Source of the DNA: Adiantum capillus-veneris | Taxonomy: Eukaryota > Streptophyta > Polypodiopsida > Polypodiales > Pteridaceae | Direction of reading: 5' to 3' | Assembly: GCA_014529385.2 (NCBI GenBank) | Contig: CM043958.1 | Coordinates: forward strand, 139,760,398 to 139,824,397 | Length of the DNA stretch: 64,000 bases | Part shown: piece after piece, positions 11,290-24,029 of the stretch | Layout of the letters: every line of letters begins with the position of its first letter | How positions within the stretch are numbered: position 1 is the stretch's first letter | Translations under genes and position numbers: made by a program | Notes under the pieces: model-generated | The model's input: only the letters and a program-made list of their open reading frames with translations | Told to the model about the DNA's origin: nothing | Database searches by the model: none

Positions 11290-11625
11290 CATGCATCATT
11301 GCCAAAATGACCATTGGATGGAGCCTATGCATGGCAGGTGTCGCGCCATGCCACCGACCTCATCAGTCAGGTGATGCAGCTGGTGGGGGACTTTATACCT
11401 TGGATGGATTGTCTGAACTTGCAGGGCTACAAAAGGCGCATGAAAGCGGTGGCGGAGCCGTTGGACTGCCTTCTACAGGAGGTTCTTGATGAGCAGCGCT
11501 CTATGCGGTGGGCAAATGAAGGCGAAATTGGGCGTAGTAGCAGCAACAACAACTCAGCCATGGCGAGATATTTGTTGGATGTGTTACTGTCTTTTCTAGA
11601 ACTGATGGATGACAACGTCAAGGCA
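11290..11625 (+). pseudogene. Cytochrome P450 (A-type, CYP71-clan-like) exon 1 fragment
   Basis: Plant A-type P450s are ER-bound haem monooxygenases of secondary metabolism. Two frames joined by a frameshift give IIAKMTIG, then GDFIPWMDCLNLQGY, KRRMKAVAEPLDCLLQEVLDE and YLLDVLLSFLELMDDNVKA. This is the stretch before the I-helix, and the LQGY-KRMK wording resembles CYP92/CYP703-type proteins. A plausible splice donor (GCA/GTAACG) lies at 11626, where A-type P450s carry a conserved intron. The N-terminal 40% is missing; the 5' break lies next to the copia LTR at 10926-11242. It pairs with exon 2 at 18365. Confidence 0.75.
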
Positions 11626-11637
11626 GTAACGTGGGGG

Positions 11638-11780
<143 letters not shown>

Positions 11781-11970
11781 CAATGGTGTTTGAGTTGTTT
11801 GAAAGAGAGAGAGGGGCAATAGCAAATGACGGGTCCAAATCTTTCAAAGTGGTCATTATTCATTGCCATCAATAAAAATAAAATAAAATTGTGAATAGCA
11901 TGTAATGCTGCCTGGATGCCAGAAGTTTGAACCAGACCTTAAAGATCGAGTCTTGAACTCGAGCAAGAGA

Positions 11971-11993
11971 GAAGAAGAAGAAGAAGAAGAAGA
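11971..11993 (+). repeat. (GAA)n microsatellite
   Basis: Short GAA trinucleotide run. Confidence 0.85.
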
Positions 11994-12140
11994 TTGTTTT
12001 AACGTCTAGGAAACTATCCTAGAGACCTTAAAGATCTATTTGATGAGGAGAGTTGAAGTCAAGACCTGATATTCAAGAGGGAAATGGCATAACCAATCTA
12101 CCACACTAGGGTGATAGAAAGGTTATTCCATTTCCCTTTT

Positions 12141-12141
<1 letters not shown>

Positions 12142-12211
<70 letters not shown>
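12142..12211 (+). repeat. (AG)n microsatellite, about 70 bp
   Basis: Pure AG repeat. Copia A1 was inserted at its right end, and the target duplication AGGGA is the edge of this tract. Confidence 0.97.
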
Positions 12212-12214
<3 letters not shown>

Positions 12215-12441
12215 TGTTGGAATTAGGGTTGTAGAGAAACACACACAGCTTGGAGAAGACGAAGGAAGCTCAAGGCACACAATAGAGAGTGTGTTACTTA
12301 GTGTGCAATGGAAAGATGGATAGCCCTAGACTAATGGGCGTATATACAATGCACGGGGGAAAAAACCTCCTAAAGAGGGAAAAAATGCCCCAGCGGTCAT
12401 AGTGTGCTCACACACATCACTACCACATGTATATGGTAACA
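12215..12441 (-). repeat. A1 3' LTR
   Basis: 227 bp. On the minus strand it follows the purine tract CAGGGGGGATT (complement of 12442-12452). Confidence 0.95.
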
Positions 12442-12516
12442 AATCCCCCCTGGAGTGATGCGGTGAACGAGAGCTGGCACATGAGTAAAGGGAAGTGCCA
12501 TGCCCTGAGGACAGGA

Positions 12517-15500
12517 TCAGTCCACAAAGGGGAGTAAGCCCAAAGCTTTGCGGAAAGCTTCAAGCTTCTCACGAGACAATGCCTTTGTGAAAAGATCTGC
12601 AAGGTTATCCTGTGTTGGCACATAAGCCAAGCTGATCTCTCCTGCTGAGAGCCTCTCCCTGACATAGTGGTAATGCACCTCAATGTGCTTTGTGCGAGCA
12701 TGAAAAACTGGGTTCCTCGCAACTGCCAATGTGCTCTCACTGTCAGTGTAGATAGTGTTGGTAGTGTCATGTCCAACACCCAAATCAGCCATAAGGCATC
12801 TGAGCCATACACACTCAACCGTAGCTGTGAAGACTGCCCTGTACTCAGCCTCACAACTCGAAGTGGCCACAGTAGGTTTCTTCTTGCTCAACCATAATAT
12901 ACATGAACTGCCAAGCATGAAACAAAAACCACTTGTGGACACTCGTGTGTCAAAACAACCACCCCAATCTGAGTCCGAAAAAGCATGTAAGTCTGGCGGC
13001 AATGATCCCCCCTTGGGATAAAACAAGCCAAGATGTAAAGTGCCACTAAGGTAGCGGAAAATCCTCTTGACAGCCTGCCAATGCTTAGACCTTGAGCTAT
13101 GCATAAATCTGCTGACCTGTGAGACTGCAAACTGAATATCCGGCCTCGTGTTGCATACATAAATGAGGCAGCCAACATCATTTTGGTAAAGAGTGACTCA
13201 ACTTCAAACCTGTTTCCATGGGAGTGGCAATAGGTTTGCAATCCTCAAGTCCAAACTTACATAGCAATGTCTCTATGTAACTTTTCTGACACAAGGAAAT
13301 ACCACCATCACACTGCTTAAACTGTATACCCAAATAATGATGCAACAGCCCCAAATCTTTCATCTTGAAAGTAGCATTCAAATCAGCCTTAAATTCAGCA
13401 ATATGTCTCTCATTTGGTCCAGTGATCAACAAATCATCAACATAAAGAACCACAATGAGAAGTACATCACCCTCACGCTTTACATACAATGTGCTTTCTG
13501 TTGGACTGTTACAAAAGCCTTGCTTGACCAAATGAGTGTCAGCTTTCTCATACCAAGAACGAGGAGATTGCTTCAACCCATACAAAGCCTTGTTACATTT
13601 GCACACTTTGTCCTCTTGTCCTTTTATGACAAAACCGCGAGGCTGCGTTACATAAACTTCCTCAAATATGTCACCATTCAAGAAAGCAGTAACAATGTCT
13701 GATTGATGTACATCCCAACCAAAATGAGCTGCCCATGCACATAGAAAACGTACATTATTCATACAACAAGTGGGAGCAAAAGTCTCTTCATAGTCTATGC
13801 CTTTTTGCTGTGCATAACCTTTTGCAACAAGTCGAGCCTTATGGCGATCGATCTCACCATCCGGCTTGCGTTTCAACTTGTAAACCCACTTCGTACTAAT
13901 GGCCTTTTTCCAGGAGGAAAATCACATAAAGTCCATGTGTCATTTTCTATAAGTGCATCATATTTTGATTGCATGGCAGCCATCCAATTTTCTGAATTCT
14001 GTGCTTCATCAAAAGATAGAGGCTCCTCAACATCATGTAAACTAGACACAGCCAAAGCATAACAATTTGATGCATAAGATGCATGGTGAGAGCCTGAACG
14101 AGTACGACTAGACAAAGGTGCATCCAATTTACTGTCACGCAAAGTGTGCACCAGCCATTTTGGCATACCTCTAGCCTGCTCATTTTCAGCCCTTTCCTCA
14201 TCAAGTATATCATGTACATCTTCATCAGTAATAGGCTGATCTAAAACATTTTCAGAAACCCCCATAGGCTGTACATTTGCCTCATTGGAACTTACATTCG
14301 TATTTCCACCACTGAAAAGAGGCAACAAAGTGTCATAAATGTCCTGTGAGCTTACATTACTGTCTCTAGTACATGACAGCAAGGGCTGAACAGAATCTTC
14401 CACAAACACTACATCCCGAGAAACCAGAATACGTTTTGTTTGCGGATGATACAACCTGTAACCTTTGCTTTCAGCACTGTAACAAAAAAAAATACATTTG
14501 ACAGCCTTATCATCCAATTTTTTGCGCTGCACTTGTGGCACCAAAGCATATGCCAAACAACCAAAAACACGCATGTGCTCAATAGAAGGCTTTTTATCGT
14601 GCCATGCTTCATATGGAGTAATAGACTGCAAAGCTTTCGTAGGACACCTGTTAAGTACATAAGTGGCACACATAATGGCCTCAAGCCAAAAAGAATGCGG
14701 CAAAGCTTGACTTTTGACCATACATCGTGCCATTTCCGTCAGTGACCTGTTTTTCCTCTAAGCAAAACCATTTTGCTGAGGTGTATAAGGCACTGTACAT
14801 TGGTGTTTTATCCCACGACTAGCCAGAAATGCATTAAATTCATGAGACATATACTCCCCTCCTCGATTGGAACGGAGGGTGCCCATAGTACATTTCGAGA
14901 CATTTTCAGCCATAGCCAGAAATTGTTTGAAGCACATAAAAACTTCGGACTTCGCTTTAAGCGGAAATACCCATGCATTCCTAGAGTAATCATCAATGAA
15001 AGTCACGAAGTACAGGTAATTGCCCAAGGACAGAGTTTGCATGGGCCCACAAACATCACTATGCACAAGCTGCAACCTGCATGTGGCCCGAATTGAACCA
15101 TCCTTTGGAAATTTAGAACTCTGCATCTTACCCAAAATACATCCTTCACAAACATGTTTGACAGGTTCTTCAAGAGGCGGCAAAGAAGCAACAATATCAG
15201 ATTTCTGCAAACGCAGCCAACAGGAAAAATTCAGATGACCAAAACGTGCATGCCAAAGTTTTGCATCTAAAATAGCCCTTGAATCTGCAACAACATTTTC
15301 AAAATTTTGTCCACACTTGTCATAAAAAGTGAGCTTATACAGCCCACGGCACAAAAGGCTAGATGTAACACTTTCATCACCAAAACTGAGATCATGTATT
15401 GTACATCTGTCATCCACAAATTTGACTACAAGTCCAAGTCTAGCAAGTGCGGATACAGACAAGAGATTCTTCTTGATCCCAGGTACATAAAGTGCATCAA

Positions 15501-16772
15501 CAAGTGTGAAGGAACTGCCATTAGCAGTAGTGAGCACAATATTTCCAACTCCTTGAACTGGATAAGAGGCGTTGTTGGCATAAGTGACTGAATTCCCATG
15601 AGGGACAGACTCAAGAGAGGTAAACAATTCACGATGTGAGGTAATGTGCTTTGTAGAACCACTGTCGAAATACCACACATGTGAATCTGCAACAACTGAC
15701 AAGCATGCATCATGGACAACAGGATTGTAAGTGCACTCTACCCTAAAAGCCCATTCTGCATCAACATCAGCATTACAGTCTCCTTTCACTGAAGACTCAA
15801 CAATGGCTGCATTTGTAGTGGAACCAGCATTTGCAGTGGAACCACCCTCTTTCTTCTTAGCCTCTTTGGCCTTCAACTTAGGACACGACTTGATCAAGTG
15901 ATCATTGGCTTTACAATAATGGCAACGCATCTTGTTTTTGCCCTTATCACTAGAATTGCCAGACGAAGTGCTGCCAGCAGAAGCATTATGAACAGAATTT
16001 TTGCCACTCTCAGCAGACCATAAGAAGTGGCTGCATTACTGTTACCATCCTTTCTTTGAGAAGCAATAAAAGCCTGTTCAACTGCACGCTGCCTAGTCCT
16101 TTTTTTTCTGGAAAGTGACTCTTGCAACAGCAATGTGCATAGCGCATCAAACTTGACAACTTCAGGATTTCCTTGGGTCATAAGTCTCCAAGTACTAGCA
16201 AAAGTCTGGTAGGAATCTGGTAAGGCATCAAGAACAGTCTGCACAAGGGAACTATCTGAAATGACTTCACCTGCAAAAATAAGCTGCTCATTGATATCCT
16301 TGACACTAGCAAGGAAAGTGTCCATATCATCTTCCTCATGCATAATCTTCGACTCGAGCTCTTTACGTAGCAAAGCAATTTTAGCCTCATTGCGGCTTGC
16401 ATAAAGACCTGCTAAAATATCCCAAGCCTGTTTTGCAGATTTTGCTGAACGGATGTGAGGAACAATGGTGCGCTTCAAAGACAACGCAATCAATGCATGA
16501 GCCTGCACATCCTTAACATCCCAACGAGCTTGTTCTGCCGTAGGTAAAACAACTCTAACAGCTGCAATCCTTGCAGCAAGACCTGCAACATCCTCAACAT
16601 CGCCTACATCCTCAGAACCAAGACGTACATCAATGCCCTACACAATGTTCCAGACACCCTTTGACACAAGAACATGTTGCATCATATAAGCCCGCATAGG
16701 GTAGTTGTCCCCATCCAACCTGTCCTCAACAGCAAACATCTTGAACACATCTGTGTTGTTGTTGTCAGCCAT
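12517..16772 (-). pseudogene. A1 gag-pol polyprotein, decayed
   Basis: One polyprotein in broken pieces. Gag starts MADNNNTDVFKMF at 16772; a TAG follows GVWNIV where copy A2 has a Gln codon. A frameshift follows near 16020. The next frame (15930-14758) carries the knuckle CHYCKANDHLIKSC, protease YFDSGSTKHIT, GAG-preintegrase LWHARFGHLN and integrase HSDVCGPM. The integrase block that normally reads S-D-N-G-G-E-Y is RSNRGGEYMS here, so the second catalytic Asp is Asn. After the stop following TPQQNGFA the frame resumes (14733-13873) with RKNR-side integrase and RT start. RT (13876-13178) has HKARLVAKGYAQ, DIVTAFLNGDIFEEVY and LYVDDLLITGP. RNase H (13104-12517) ends ADLFTKALSREKLEAF. It cannot give a full product. 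Confidence 0.92.
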
Positions 16773-17120
16773 GGTAAATGCTGCACCTGATGTGAAAACT
16801 GCCCGAGAATAGGAGAAACGGAGCGGGAACAACCTGTGCTATATAGCACAAACCGTAGAAGACTATAAGGCACCTGCTATGCAGAAAACAGCACTGACAA
16901 AAATTCTGCACAAAATGACGAAATAGCCTGTGCAGTACTGCCTGTAGTGGAAACGGAGGCCGAAATGAGCCCAAATCAAAATTCTGAGCAGACCAAGCTC
17001 TTCGAGCTTGCTCAAAATTTTTGTCGACCTACGAACGCTCGCCACAGCTCACTGAAATCGGAGAAAGTGAGCAGGCGTGTGCTGGAGCAGCTGGCGACTA
17101 AGCCCAGGAGGACGTGACCT

Positions 17121-17132
17121 GCTCTGATACCA
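17121..17132 (-). promoter_or_regulatory. A1 primer-binding site
   Basis: Minus strand reads TGGTATCAGAGC, the standard initiator-Met tRNA PBS, two bases inside the 5' LTR. Confidence 0.93.
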
Positions 17133-17134
17133 AT

Positions 17135-17361
17135 TGTTGGAATTAGGGTTGCAGAGAAACACACACACCTTGGAGAAGACGAAGGAAGCTCAAGGCACAC
17201 AATAGAGAGTGTGTTACTTAGTGTGCAATGGAAAGATGGATAGCCCTAGAGTGATGGGCGTATATACAATGCACGGGGGAAAAAACCTCCTAAAGAGGGA
17301 AAAAATGCCCCGACGGTCCTAGTCTGTTCACACACATCACTACCACATGTATATGGTAACA
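17135..17361 (-). repeat. A1 5' LTR
   Basis: 227 bp, same termini as the 3' LTR. The minus strand carries a GTATATAC TATA-like box. Confidence 0.95.
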
Positions 17362-17783
17362 AGGGACAAGGTTGCTCTTTGCCAGGCATTTTACTTGTTT
17401 TGAGGTCTTTTGCCCGTTTTTTACGGGTGAAAATGTGAGCTACCCTTCAAAAAAGATACTAAAATGCCAAGAATTTCATGAAATTTGCGAAATTTGAAGG
17501 ACAAGGGTGTCTATCAAAAATCAATGTTGCACCATGGGGGGAATCTAGATTCTAGAAACCAAAAGTTATTTTCTACAAATTGAATTTATAATATGTATAT
17601 ATGGCATTGAAAAATGTAGTGGGCACCATCGATGTTGCTCAACCATGAATGGACTTCGGTGTATTTTTCATCAACTAGAATTGAAACATCCTAGCTAGAT
17701 TCTTTTTGGCTTGCTGTGTCAATGCAAGCCATGGAAGGCCTATGTAATGCATCTAATAGGACTCTCTTCCTTCTTTTTGCTTA

Positions 17784-17928
<145 letters not shown>

Positions 17929-18364
17929 GGCCCTAAAAGATCTCTCTCCCTCCCTCCCTCCACACACACACACACATGGTAGCAACCCTTGCGAGTTTCT
18001 CACAAGTTCTTAATTTTGTTTGTTCTTTTTCTAATATATTTTGTACCATTCCTAAAAGAACTTCCAAGCTTCCCTTAAATGAGACAGCAACGAATACATG
18101 GCGCATTAGTGTAAAATGGACAAATTTCTAAAAGGGAAGGAATGATTCCACAATCAAGGATTACCTCAATGACATTGCTAATCAACACACTCAATACACT
18201 CAGCCCATTGTTTTTGAAGAGTTACCTATATAGCCTTGAAGATTTTTGTAAGGAACTTTATTTACAAATGCCATATATACCAACCCCATCAAATTAGTGA
18301 AACTGCAAAATAAAGTATGACTCATATGCTTCTAAATCACTTTTTTTCTTATCAATTCTTGCAG

Positions 18365-18984
18365 TGCATGTTTTTGGGAGGTACAAAACTACATCCATCA
18401 AAATTGAATGGACACTTGCAGAGGTTCTTGCCAATCCTCTTGCATTAAAATCTCTCCAAAATGAGCTTGATATGGTAGTGGGAAGGACAAGGTTAGTGCA
18501 AGAAGGGGATCTAGATAACTTGCCTTACCTTCAAGCAGTAGTAAAGGAGACCATGTGACTACACTCTGTAGCTCCCTTCCTTTTCCCATAGCAATCCAGT
18601 CAAGCATGCAAAGTGGGTGAATACAAGATACCAACGTGTGTCATCAATGTGTGGGCCATTGGTAGAAACCCAAATGTATGGGATAGTCCATTACAATTTC
18701 ATCCAAACCATTTCATGGAAAAGTGGAGTTACTCACATGTGAATGTGTATGGGCGCCACTTTGAATTGATCCCCTTCTGCTTTGGTAAGAGAAAATTCCC
18801 TGCTCTTCCTCTTGGCCTTCTAAGTGTTCACATTTTTATCGCTAGTCTCGTACAAGCCTTTGATTGGCAACTCCCACCCACTTCTCCCATTGTGGATCTT
18901 GATGAGAAATTTGGGGTGAGCCATATTTTGGATTTCCCATTATGTATCACACCTTCACCACGAATTGATGGATTTGAATGTTAG
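18365..18984 (+). pseudogene. Cytochrome P450 exon 2, inactivated
   Basis: Preceded by an acceptor (TTCTTGCAG). I-helix: CMFLGGT then, after a one-base loss in the Asp codon of the AGTDT motif, KTTSIKIEWTLAEVLANPLA. K-helix: LPYLQAVVKETM is followed by TGA (18556-18558) in place of the Arg of E-x-x-R. A second stop is TAG at 18589-18591. The PERF region reads FHPNHF. The haem loop reads PFCFGKRKFPA, with Phe (codon 18796-18798) replacing the invariant haem-ligating Cys. It ends PRIDGFEC-stop at 18982-18984. Loss of the Cys, ExxR and frame means no function. Subfamily cannot be fixed by eye. Confidence 0.88.
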
Positions 18985-20559
18985 ATAGCAGCTCTAGAAA
19001 TCTTCTGAGAGTTTTGTTCATACTTTATGCTTTTATACCCACAAAACCTTTCAAAATTGTCCACTGCAGAGGCTTGAAAGGGTGAAATAAGAAGGATGTT
19101 TAAAACTTTTGAAGCTTATGTAAAAATATAGGATAATACATTTTATCTATGCATTTCTTTTTTGCCATACTCACAATTGCGAGTGGAAGTGCGGTATTAA
19201 CTCACAAAAGAATGTACATTAAGTCTCAAGCACGGTTAGTGCCTTGAGAATCCAGAGTTACAAGAGTGTGAATATAGGGCGAGATTAGGTTGGGTTTCCA
19301 CTCACAACTAGACTTTATGAATATCTAACATTTGACAAGTGCTAGCTTCCATTCTTCAAAGACTTTGTGCTTTCCCATAGATAGTATCCACTCTATGATT
19401 TCTTGAATGTTTTCTTTGAATTTTACTGCTATGGGTTTCCTTTCAAAGACTCCTAGATTCCTGGCTTTACTTCGAGCGGATCACCCTCCAAAAGACTTTT
19501 GTATTATATGTTCTCCCATAAAGAGAGACTTGGTACAATCATACATTCTCTGTGCTCGTTGAGACCTTGTTGATTCCATGAATATAGAAAGCTTCATCCA
19601 TCAAGATTATGCCCCAAACAACAATGCAATAACATAAACTTGTCCCCGATCTCAATTCCAAGACGTCAAACACCTTCAAAGGTGAAGAGAGTTGGCAAGG
19701 AGTGAGAAAAGTGAAGAGGAAGAAGATGTAGCATATAAGAAAGAAGTATTCTCCTTACCATACATTACTCTTAGATCTTAGCTTAGCATATTAATATAGA
19801 TGGTAGAGAAGACGAGCTTGCCATTGAAGCCTAACTCTTGCTTGGATTTGCATTCCATAGTCAAGAGGTGTTCGCGTAGGCTCTCTACATCTCAAACTTG
19901 GAGATGGAGATGGAGTTCTTTCTCAACACATGAGTTGTGTGAGTGTATGTGATTGAGTATGCAAAGAATGAGAGCCTCCTCTTGCCTTGATTGACCCCTC
20001 TCTCTCCTAACTCATGCTTGCATCCTATTGCTCCATCCCGAGAGCTAGCCAATGAGAGGATGCCTTCATAACTAGTAGGGGGTATAGCATTGTGACAAGT
20101 GTCCCACTTTCCCCTTTTGAGAGAGAGCTTAGCTTATTATTTTAATGAAGCTAAATTCTAATTGGACCTCTAGGTATACTAGCCAATAGGAATTAAGGTA
20201 GCTTATGGGCTACTTAATTCTCATGATTGGACTCTTTGGCCAACAGGAATTTAGAAATTAGGGGTGTTAATTTTCATTGGTGCATTGTATAGGCCTTTTT
20301 CTAAAATGGTTAAGCTTATTTCTCATTGGTCATTTTTCTATTGGTTAAGCTTATTTCTCATTGGTCCTTTCTATTGGACATCCAATAAGATTTCAAGCTT
20401 TATTGGTGTGGGGGCAACCTAACTAGGGCCTGGCATGTGTCCTTTATGCCCTTTTTGTCTTGAATGAGTATAGAGAGTGTTTGGATGTGTGTTCTCTCTC
20501 ATCCCCCTAGCAAAAGGGCTTACCCCCCTCCTTCGTAGGATAGTTCTTGTCTTTTGTAC
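18985..20559. other. Unassigned stretch
   Basis: No coding similarity recognised. Local short duplications (GGTTAAGCTTATTTCTCATTGG near 20310 and 20344). Confidence 0.4.
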
Positions 20560-20870
20560 TCATTTACAAATTTTGCACCCATTTACAAATTTTACCCACA
20601 AGGCCTCCTATGACTATGATGTCTTGGAACAGATGGAGGGGGTCTTTGATTGCATTTTTACACCTTGAGCATAGGTTAGTGTCTATTCTTGTGGCTTCTA
20701 CTTTGATCACTGTTGGCAAGGCTCCCCACATCACCTTCCTAATAAAGATCTTCATTTTGTAAGGCTAGGGAGGATCCCATATGTCGTCTGAAACGAGGCT
20801 TTCCAATCAACGAGCAAAGAAAGCCGAGCGAAGCCAATTTTTGAGAAAATATCAGCAGTATCCTTTGACA
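20560..20870 (-). pseudogene. LINE C-terminal zinc-binding (zf-RVT) fragment
   Basis: Minus strand reads FSKIGFARLSLLVDWKASF, then ILPSLTK, KIFIRKVMWGALPTVIKVEATRI and CSRCKNAIKDPLHLFQD. This is the zf-RVT domain found after the RT in plant L1-type LINEs (C-x2-C...H), with the last Cys lost and a stop between TK and RS. It may belong to the same minus-strand LINE as 24030-24425. Confidence 0.65.
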
Positions 20871-22809
20871 AATTGGTGTATTTAAGAAAATAATCATGGA
20901 ATGTTGGATTCGACTAGCACCTCAACATGAAGGGTTGTACATCTAAAATTACCACAATGCAATGGAGGCTATAAAACCTTAAACCTCCTTACATGTAGAT
21001 TTCCTAACAAAATCCCATGCCACACAAGTACATATAAATTAGTTAATTGTAAATGCGTCAAAAACACTAAAAAAGGTTAGAACTGCACAACTTCTTGGAA
21101 GTCTATAAGCCACTAGGGTACCTACCAAATCTCTATGACTATCTTGTTAAGCATATTTCAAAACTCGATCTTATCATTTCTATTCTCCACTTTAAACTCT
21201 TGTATAGCCAAAGTTAAAAGCTCTCAAATGTCAGGATGGGTTGGCATAGCCGGCCATCCTTCCATGAAGCATATGCTCAAAATGCACCCATAGATCTTGC
21301 ATGTTTCTTCCAGGATGCATAGTGTTAAACAAGCCGACCCCACTTCCACGGCCCATTGTAGACATTTTGGAAACATGATACTATTGGCAAACACCCAGCT
21401 GATGTGGGAAAAGAGCATTGTGCAAGTAGGGATACCCAAATCTTGGCATTACCTTTGAGATACCAAGAAGTGGGTGTTTGTGTCTTGCAGGCAAACACTG
21501 GATCAAATCAATGCTTGTCATAGCCTCCCTTTTTCCATTCATGTGTTTTGGCATTGGTTTTATTCTCAATTTTGTTTCCATTTCCTATGGTTCTTTGGCA
21601 GAAATCCCCTTGGGTTGCTTTGCCTTGTTTTGTAAGCTAGTTTATAGAGATCATTGATGACATGGTTGAGTGCTTGTTAATTTGTTGAGCGATAGGTAGG
21701 GATCTTTATATCTTTTCCTCTAGCCCTGCTTGGTGCTGTCATCGACAGAAATTGGGGTGATGCACCAAATAATCCAAACCAATTAGTTTAGATGATGCCG
21801 AGAGCAATTCCTAAGAAGAAGTGGTATTTGACACCCTCTGTGATTTCAATCATGGAAGGCTTACTCCCTTATGGAAGCATATCTATCGAAATTTACTTCG
21901 TATTTTCATCGTTCTAGAATTATAAGGTTTGCGATTTGTTTCTCCTTAATGTCATCTGTGTGAAGCATTTAATTGATGACATGCCATCTAGCATTTTCAG
22001 GTTCTACTATGTATATATTGGATTCATGCTTCTTGTCGTCCTTATCCTCATCGTTGTGACCATATGTGTCAAAATAGTAGGAACGTACCTCTTGCTTAAT
22101 GCTATAAATTACCACTAGCATTGGACATCATTCTATGCAGGCGCTGCATCAACTGCAGTGTATGTTTATCAACCACATGAAAACAGAAGTGACAGGCTTC
22201 TTTTAGCTAAGCGTCAAGTATAATTCACACAATGATGAAATTTGTGAGGCAGCCGATGTGGGTAGCCAACGTGCGGCATGGTCTCTGCCAGGTGATCATC
22301 AAGGAGAGATCGTTTGAGGCCAGTGTGTTTGCGCTTTGTATTTTTGATGCAGTCCTTTGCCATGGGGCCTTGACAACTTTCTTCTCTTCCAAGTAATCAT
22401 GGCTTCTTCATCCATGAAACGCATGCCTCTAGCCCTTTGGAACCCAGCTGCTCATTGATCAATCTATGCATGTCCATGCCAGATTTAAGTAAAGACTGCA
22501 TGTCCATGCCAGATGTAGGGGCCAGGGGGTGGGGGGGGGCTGTATGCAAGGAGGAAGGAGATAGAGGCCACTGCCCATCAAGGAGCACCCGCAAACATGG
22601 TAGCTGTATCCTTGCAGAGACAAAGGATAGGAGCAAATAATGTATGCGTGCATGCGTGAGAAAGAGCGAGAGATGGCTGCCGCCGGTGACCCAGACACTA
22701 GCATCCCTAGCTTGCAACACTCCACATAGCCCTCCAAGATATGCAAGTGTAGAATCCCACGCTCTCGAGCTAGAATTCACCCACGGCCATAGCTGCTGAA
22801 ACCTTTCAA
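20871..22809. other. Unassigned stretch
   Basis: Minus frames at 21224-21439, 21381-21581 and 22397-22780 are open but show no domain I can name. Confidence 0.35.
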
Positions 22810-22837
22810 AACCAGTCCACGCCGGTGCGGACTGGTT
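22810..22837. repeat. 28-bp palindromic module, copy 1
   Basis: AACCAGTCC and GGACTGGTT arms, perfectly complementary, around a GC-rich centre (ACGCCGGTGC). Most regular of three copies. Confidence 0.8.
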
Positions 22838-22871
22838 CGAGCAAGTTTCTCTTGCCTCCTTGTATTTTGGA

Positions 22872-22950
22872 AACGTTATTAAAATACCTGTTGAAACCTC
22901 TCAAAACCAACGTTATTAAAATACCTGTTGAAACCTCTCAAAACCAGTCC
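22872..22950 (+). repeat. Tandem duplication of about 36 bp next to palindrome copy 2
   Basis: The block TTATTAAAATACCTGTTGAAACCTCTCAAAACCA occurs twice in direct succession, leading into the second palindrome. Confidence 0.8.
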
Positions 22951-22969
22951 GCGCCAGTGCAGACTTGTT
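22942..22969. repeat. 28-bp palindromic module, copy 2
   Basis: AACCAGTCC ... AGACTTGTT; same 9-10-9 layout as copy 1 with two arm mismatches. Confidence 0.7.
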
Positions 22970-23261
22970 AAAGCAAGTTCTCTCATGCCCGCTTATATTT
23001 GGAAAAAATTATCAAAATACCCTGTAATTCATGGAAATTCCCAAAATACCCTTCAAATTTCAAAAAATTTCAAAATACCCTCACTATGTTGTCATAAATT
23101 CTCAGATCACCCTTCAAATTTTTCAAAGTTCCCAAAATAAAGATAAAAAGACATTGTAGCTTTTCATAGAAGATTGATATCAATACAAGATGTTATGTAG
23201 CTTCATAGAGCTACAACGTATGGATCCATTGTTGAAGATGATGGCACAGCTCCCATGCTGG

Positions 23262-23289
23262 AACCAATCCACGTCGGCGTGGACTAGTT
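23262..23289. repeat. 28-bp palindromic module, copy 3
   Basis: AACCAATCC ... GGACTAGTT around ACGTCGGCGT; same length and layout as the other two. Confidence 0.65.
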
Positions 23290-23502
23290 TGGAATAGTTT
23301 CACAAAGGTCATAGGAAGGCCTACTAAAACATATTTTATTTTAAAAAAATTTGAATCTTCAGAGGTACACATTACATAGCTTTTATTAGTTTGTTGTGTC
23401 TATATGATCTCTAAAAAATGTTTTCATGAATGAAATATGGCTAGATGCTCTCACTTCTTATCGGAAGAAAATGTATTTAGATCCATTTTCACGTGGCACT
23501 GG

Positions 23503-23504
<2 letters not shown>

Positions 23505-23544
<40 letters not shown>
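23505..23544 (+). repeat. (CT)n microsatellite, 40 bp
   Basis: Perfect CT repeat. Confidence 0.97.
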
Positions 23545-23550
<6 letters not shown>

Positions 23551-24029
23551 TCGAGAAATCCTTGGGTGTGTGTTTGGCTCGGCTTCAAGCCTGTGCCAAG
23601 AGCTCTAGGTAGTGCTTTTGGCTAGCCCATGTAACTCTCTCAATCCAGATGGGACTACCTCCACATATTGCTCGTTTTTCTCATCGCTCAAAAAACTCGC
23701 CCCTCATCTTGTAAAACTCGTTTGAAACTATTGCCCATTTTTCCTCATGCCATTGCAATCTCCATTGTTTGTTAAGCGAAGATAACCATTTCGCCTTGTA
23801 TCAAAGCTTCAGCAGGTATGTTCCCATTGTTGTTCAGTTGAACAAAATTCCTATTCATGGGCCTATGCTAGACTTTCTAGTCAAATTAAGCCTCACAAAT
23901 AGGTGTCGTAATAGCACTTAAGTCTTTGACCACTCTAGAAATTAGTAGGGTTTCATTTCCATTGAGGTCGCGAATGACATCAACATTTTTAGGTATTGAA
24001 AAAAGTTGGAGCTAAAAATTTCTTTAAAG

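Larger units (their letters stand above)
12215..17361 (-). mobile_element. Complete Ty1/copia element A1
   Basis: 5147 bp bounded by two 227-bp LTRs (TGTTGG...GTAACA) and flanked by the perfect 5-bp target duplication AGGGA (12210-12214 and 17362-17366). Minus orientation: 5' LTR 17135-17361, PBS 17121-17132, gag-pol 16772 to 12517, polypurine tract 12442-12452, 3' LTR 12215-12441. The two LTRs differ at about 9 positions by hand alignment (about 96% identity), so the insertion is not recent. It lies in the P450 intron. Copies A2, A3 and A4 in this window are the same family. Confidence 0.95.

Noticed and set aside
21224-21581. Overlapping minus-strand frames between the two LINE fragments
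   Set aside because: By position they could be LINE sequence between RT and zf-RVT, but no motif of that region is readable.
22397-22780. 127-codon minus frame rich in Ser/Leu/Pro
   Set aside because: No domain or conserved motif; overlapping frames on both strands are equally open because of GC-richer composition.
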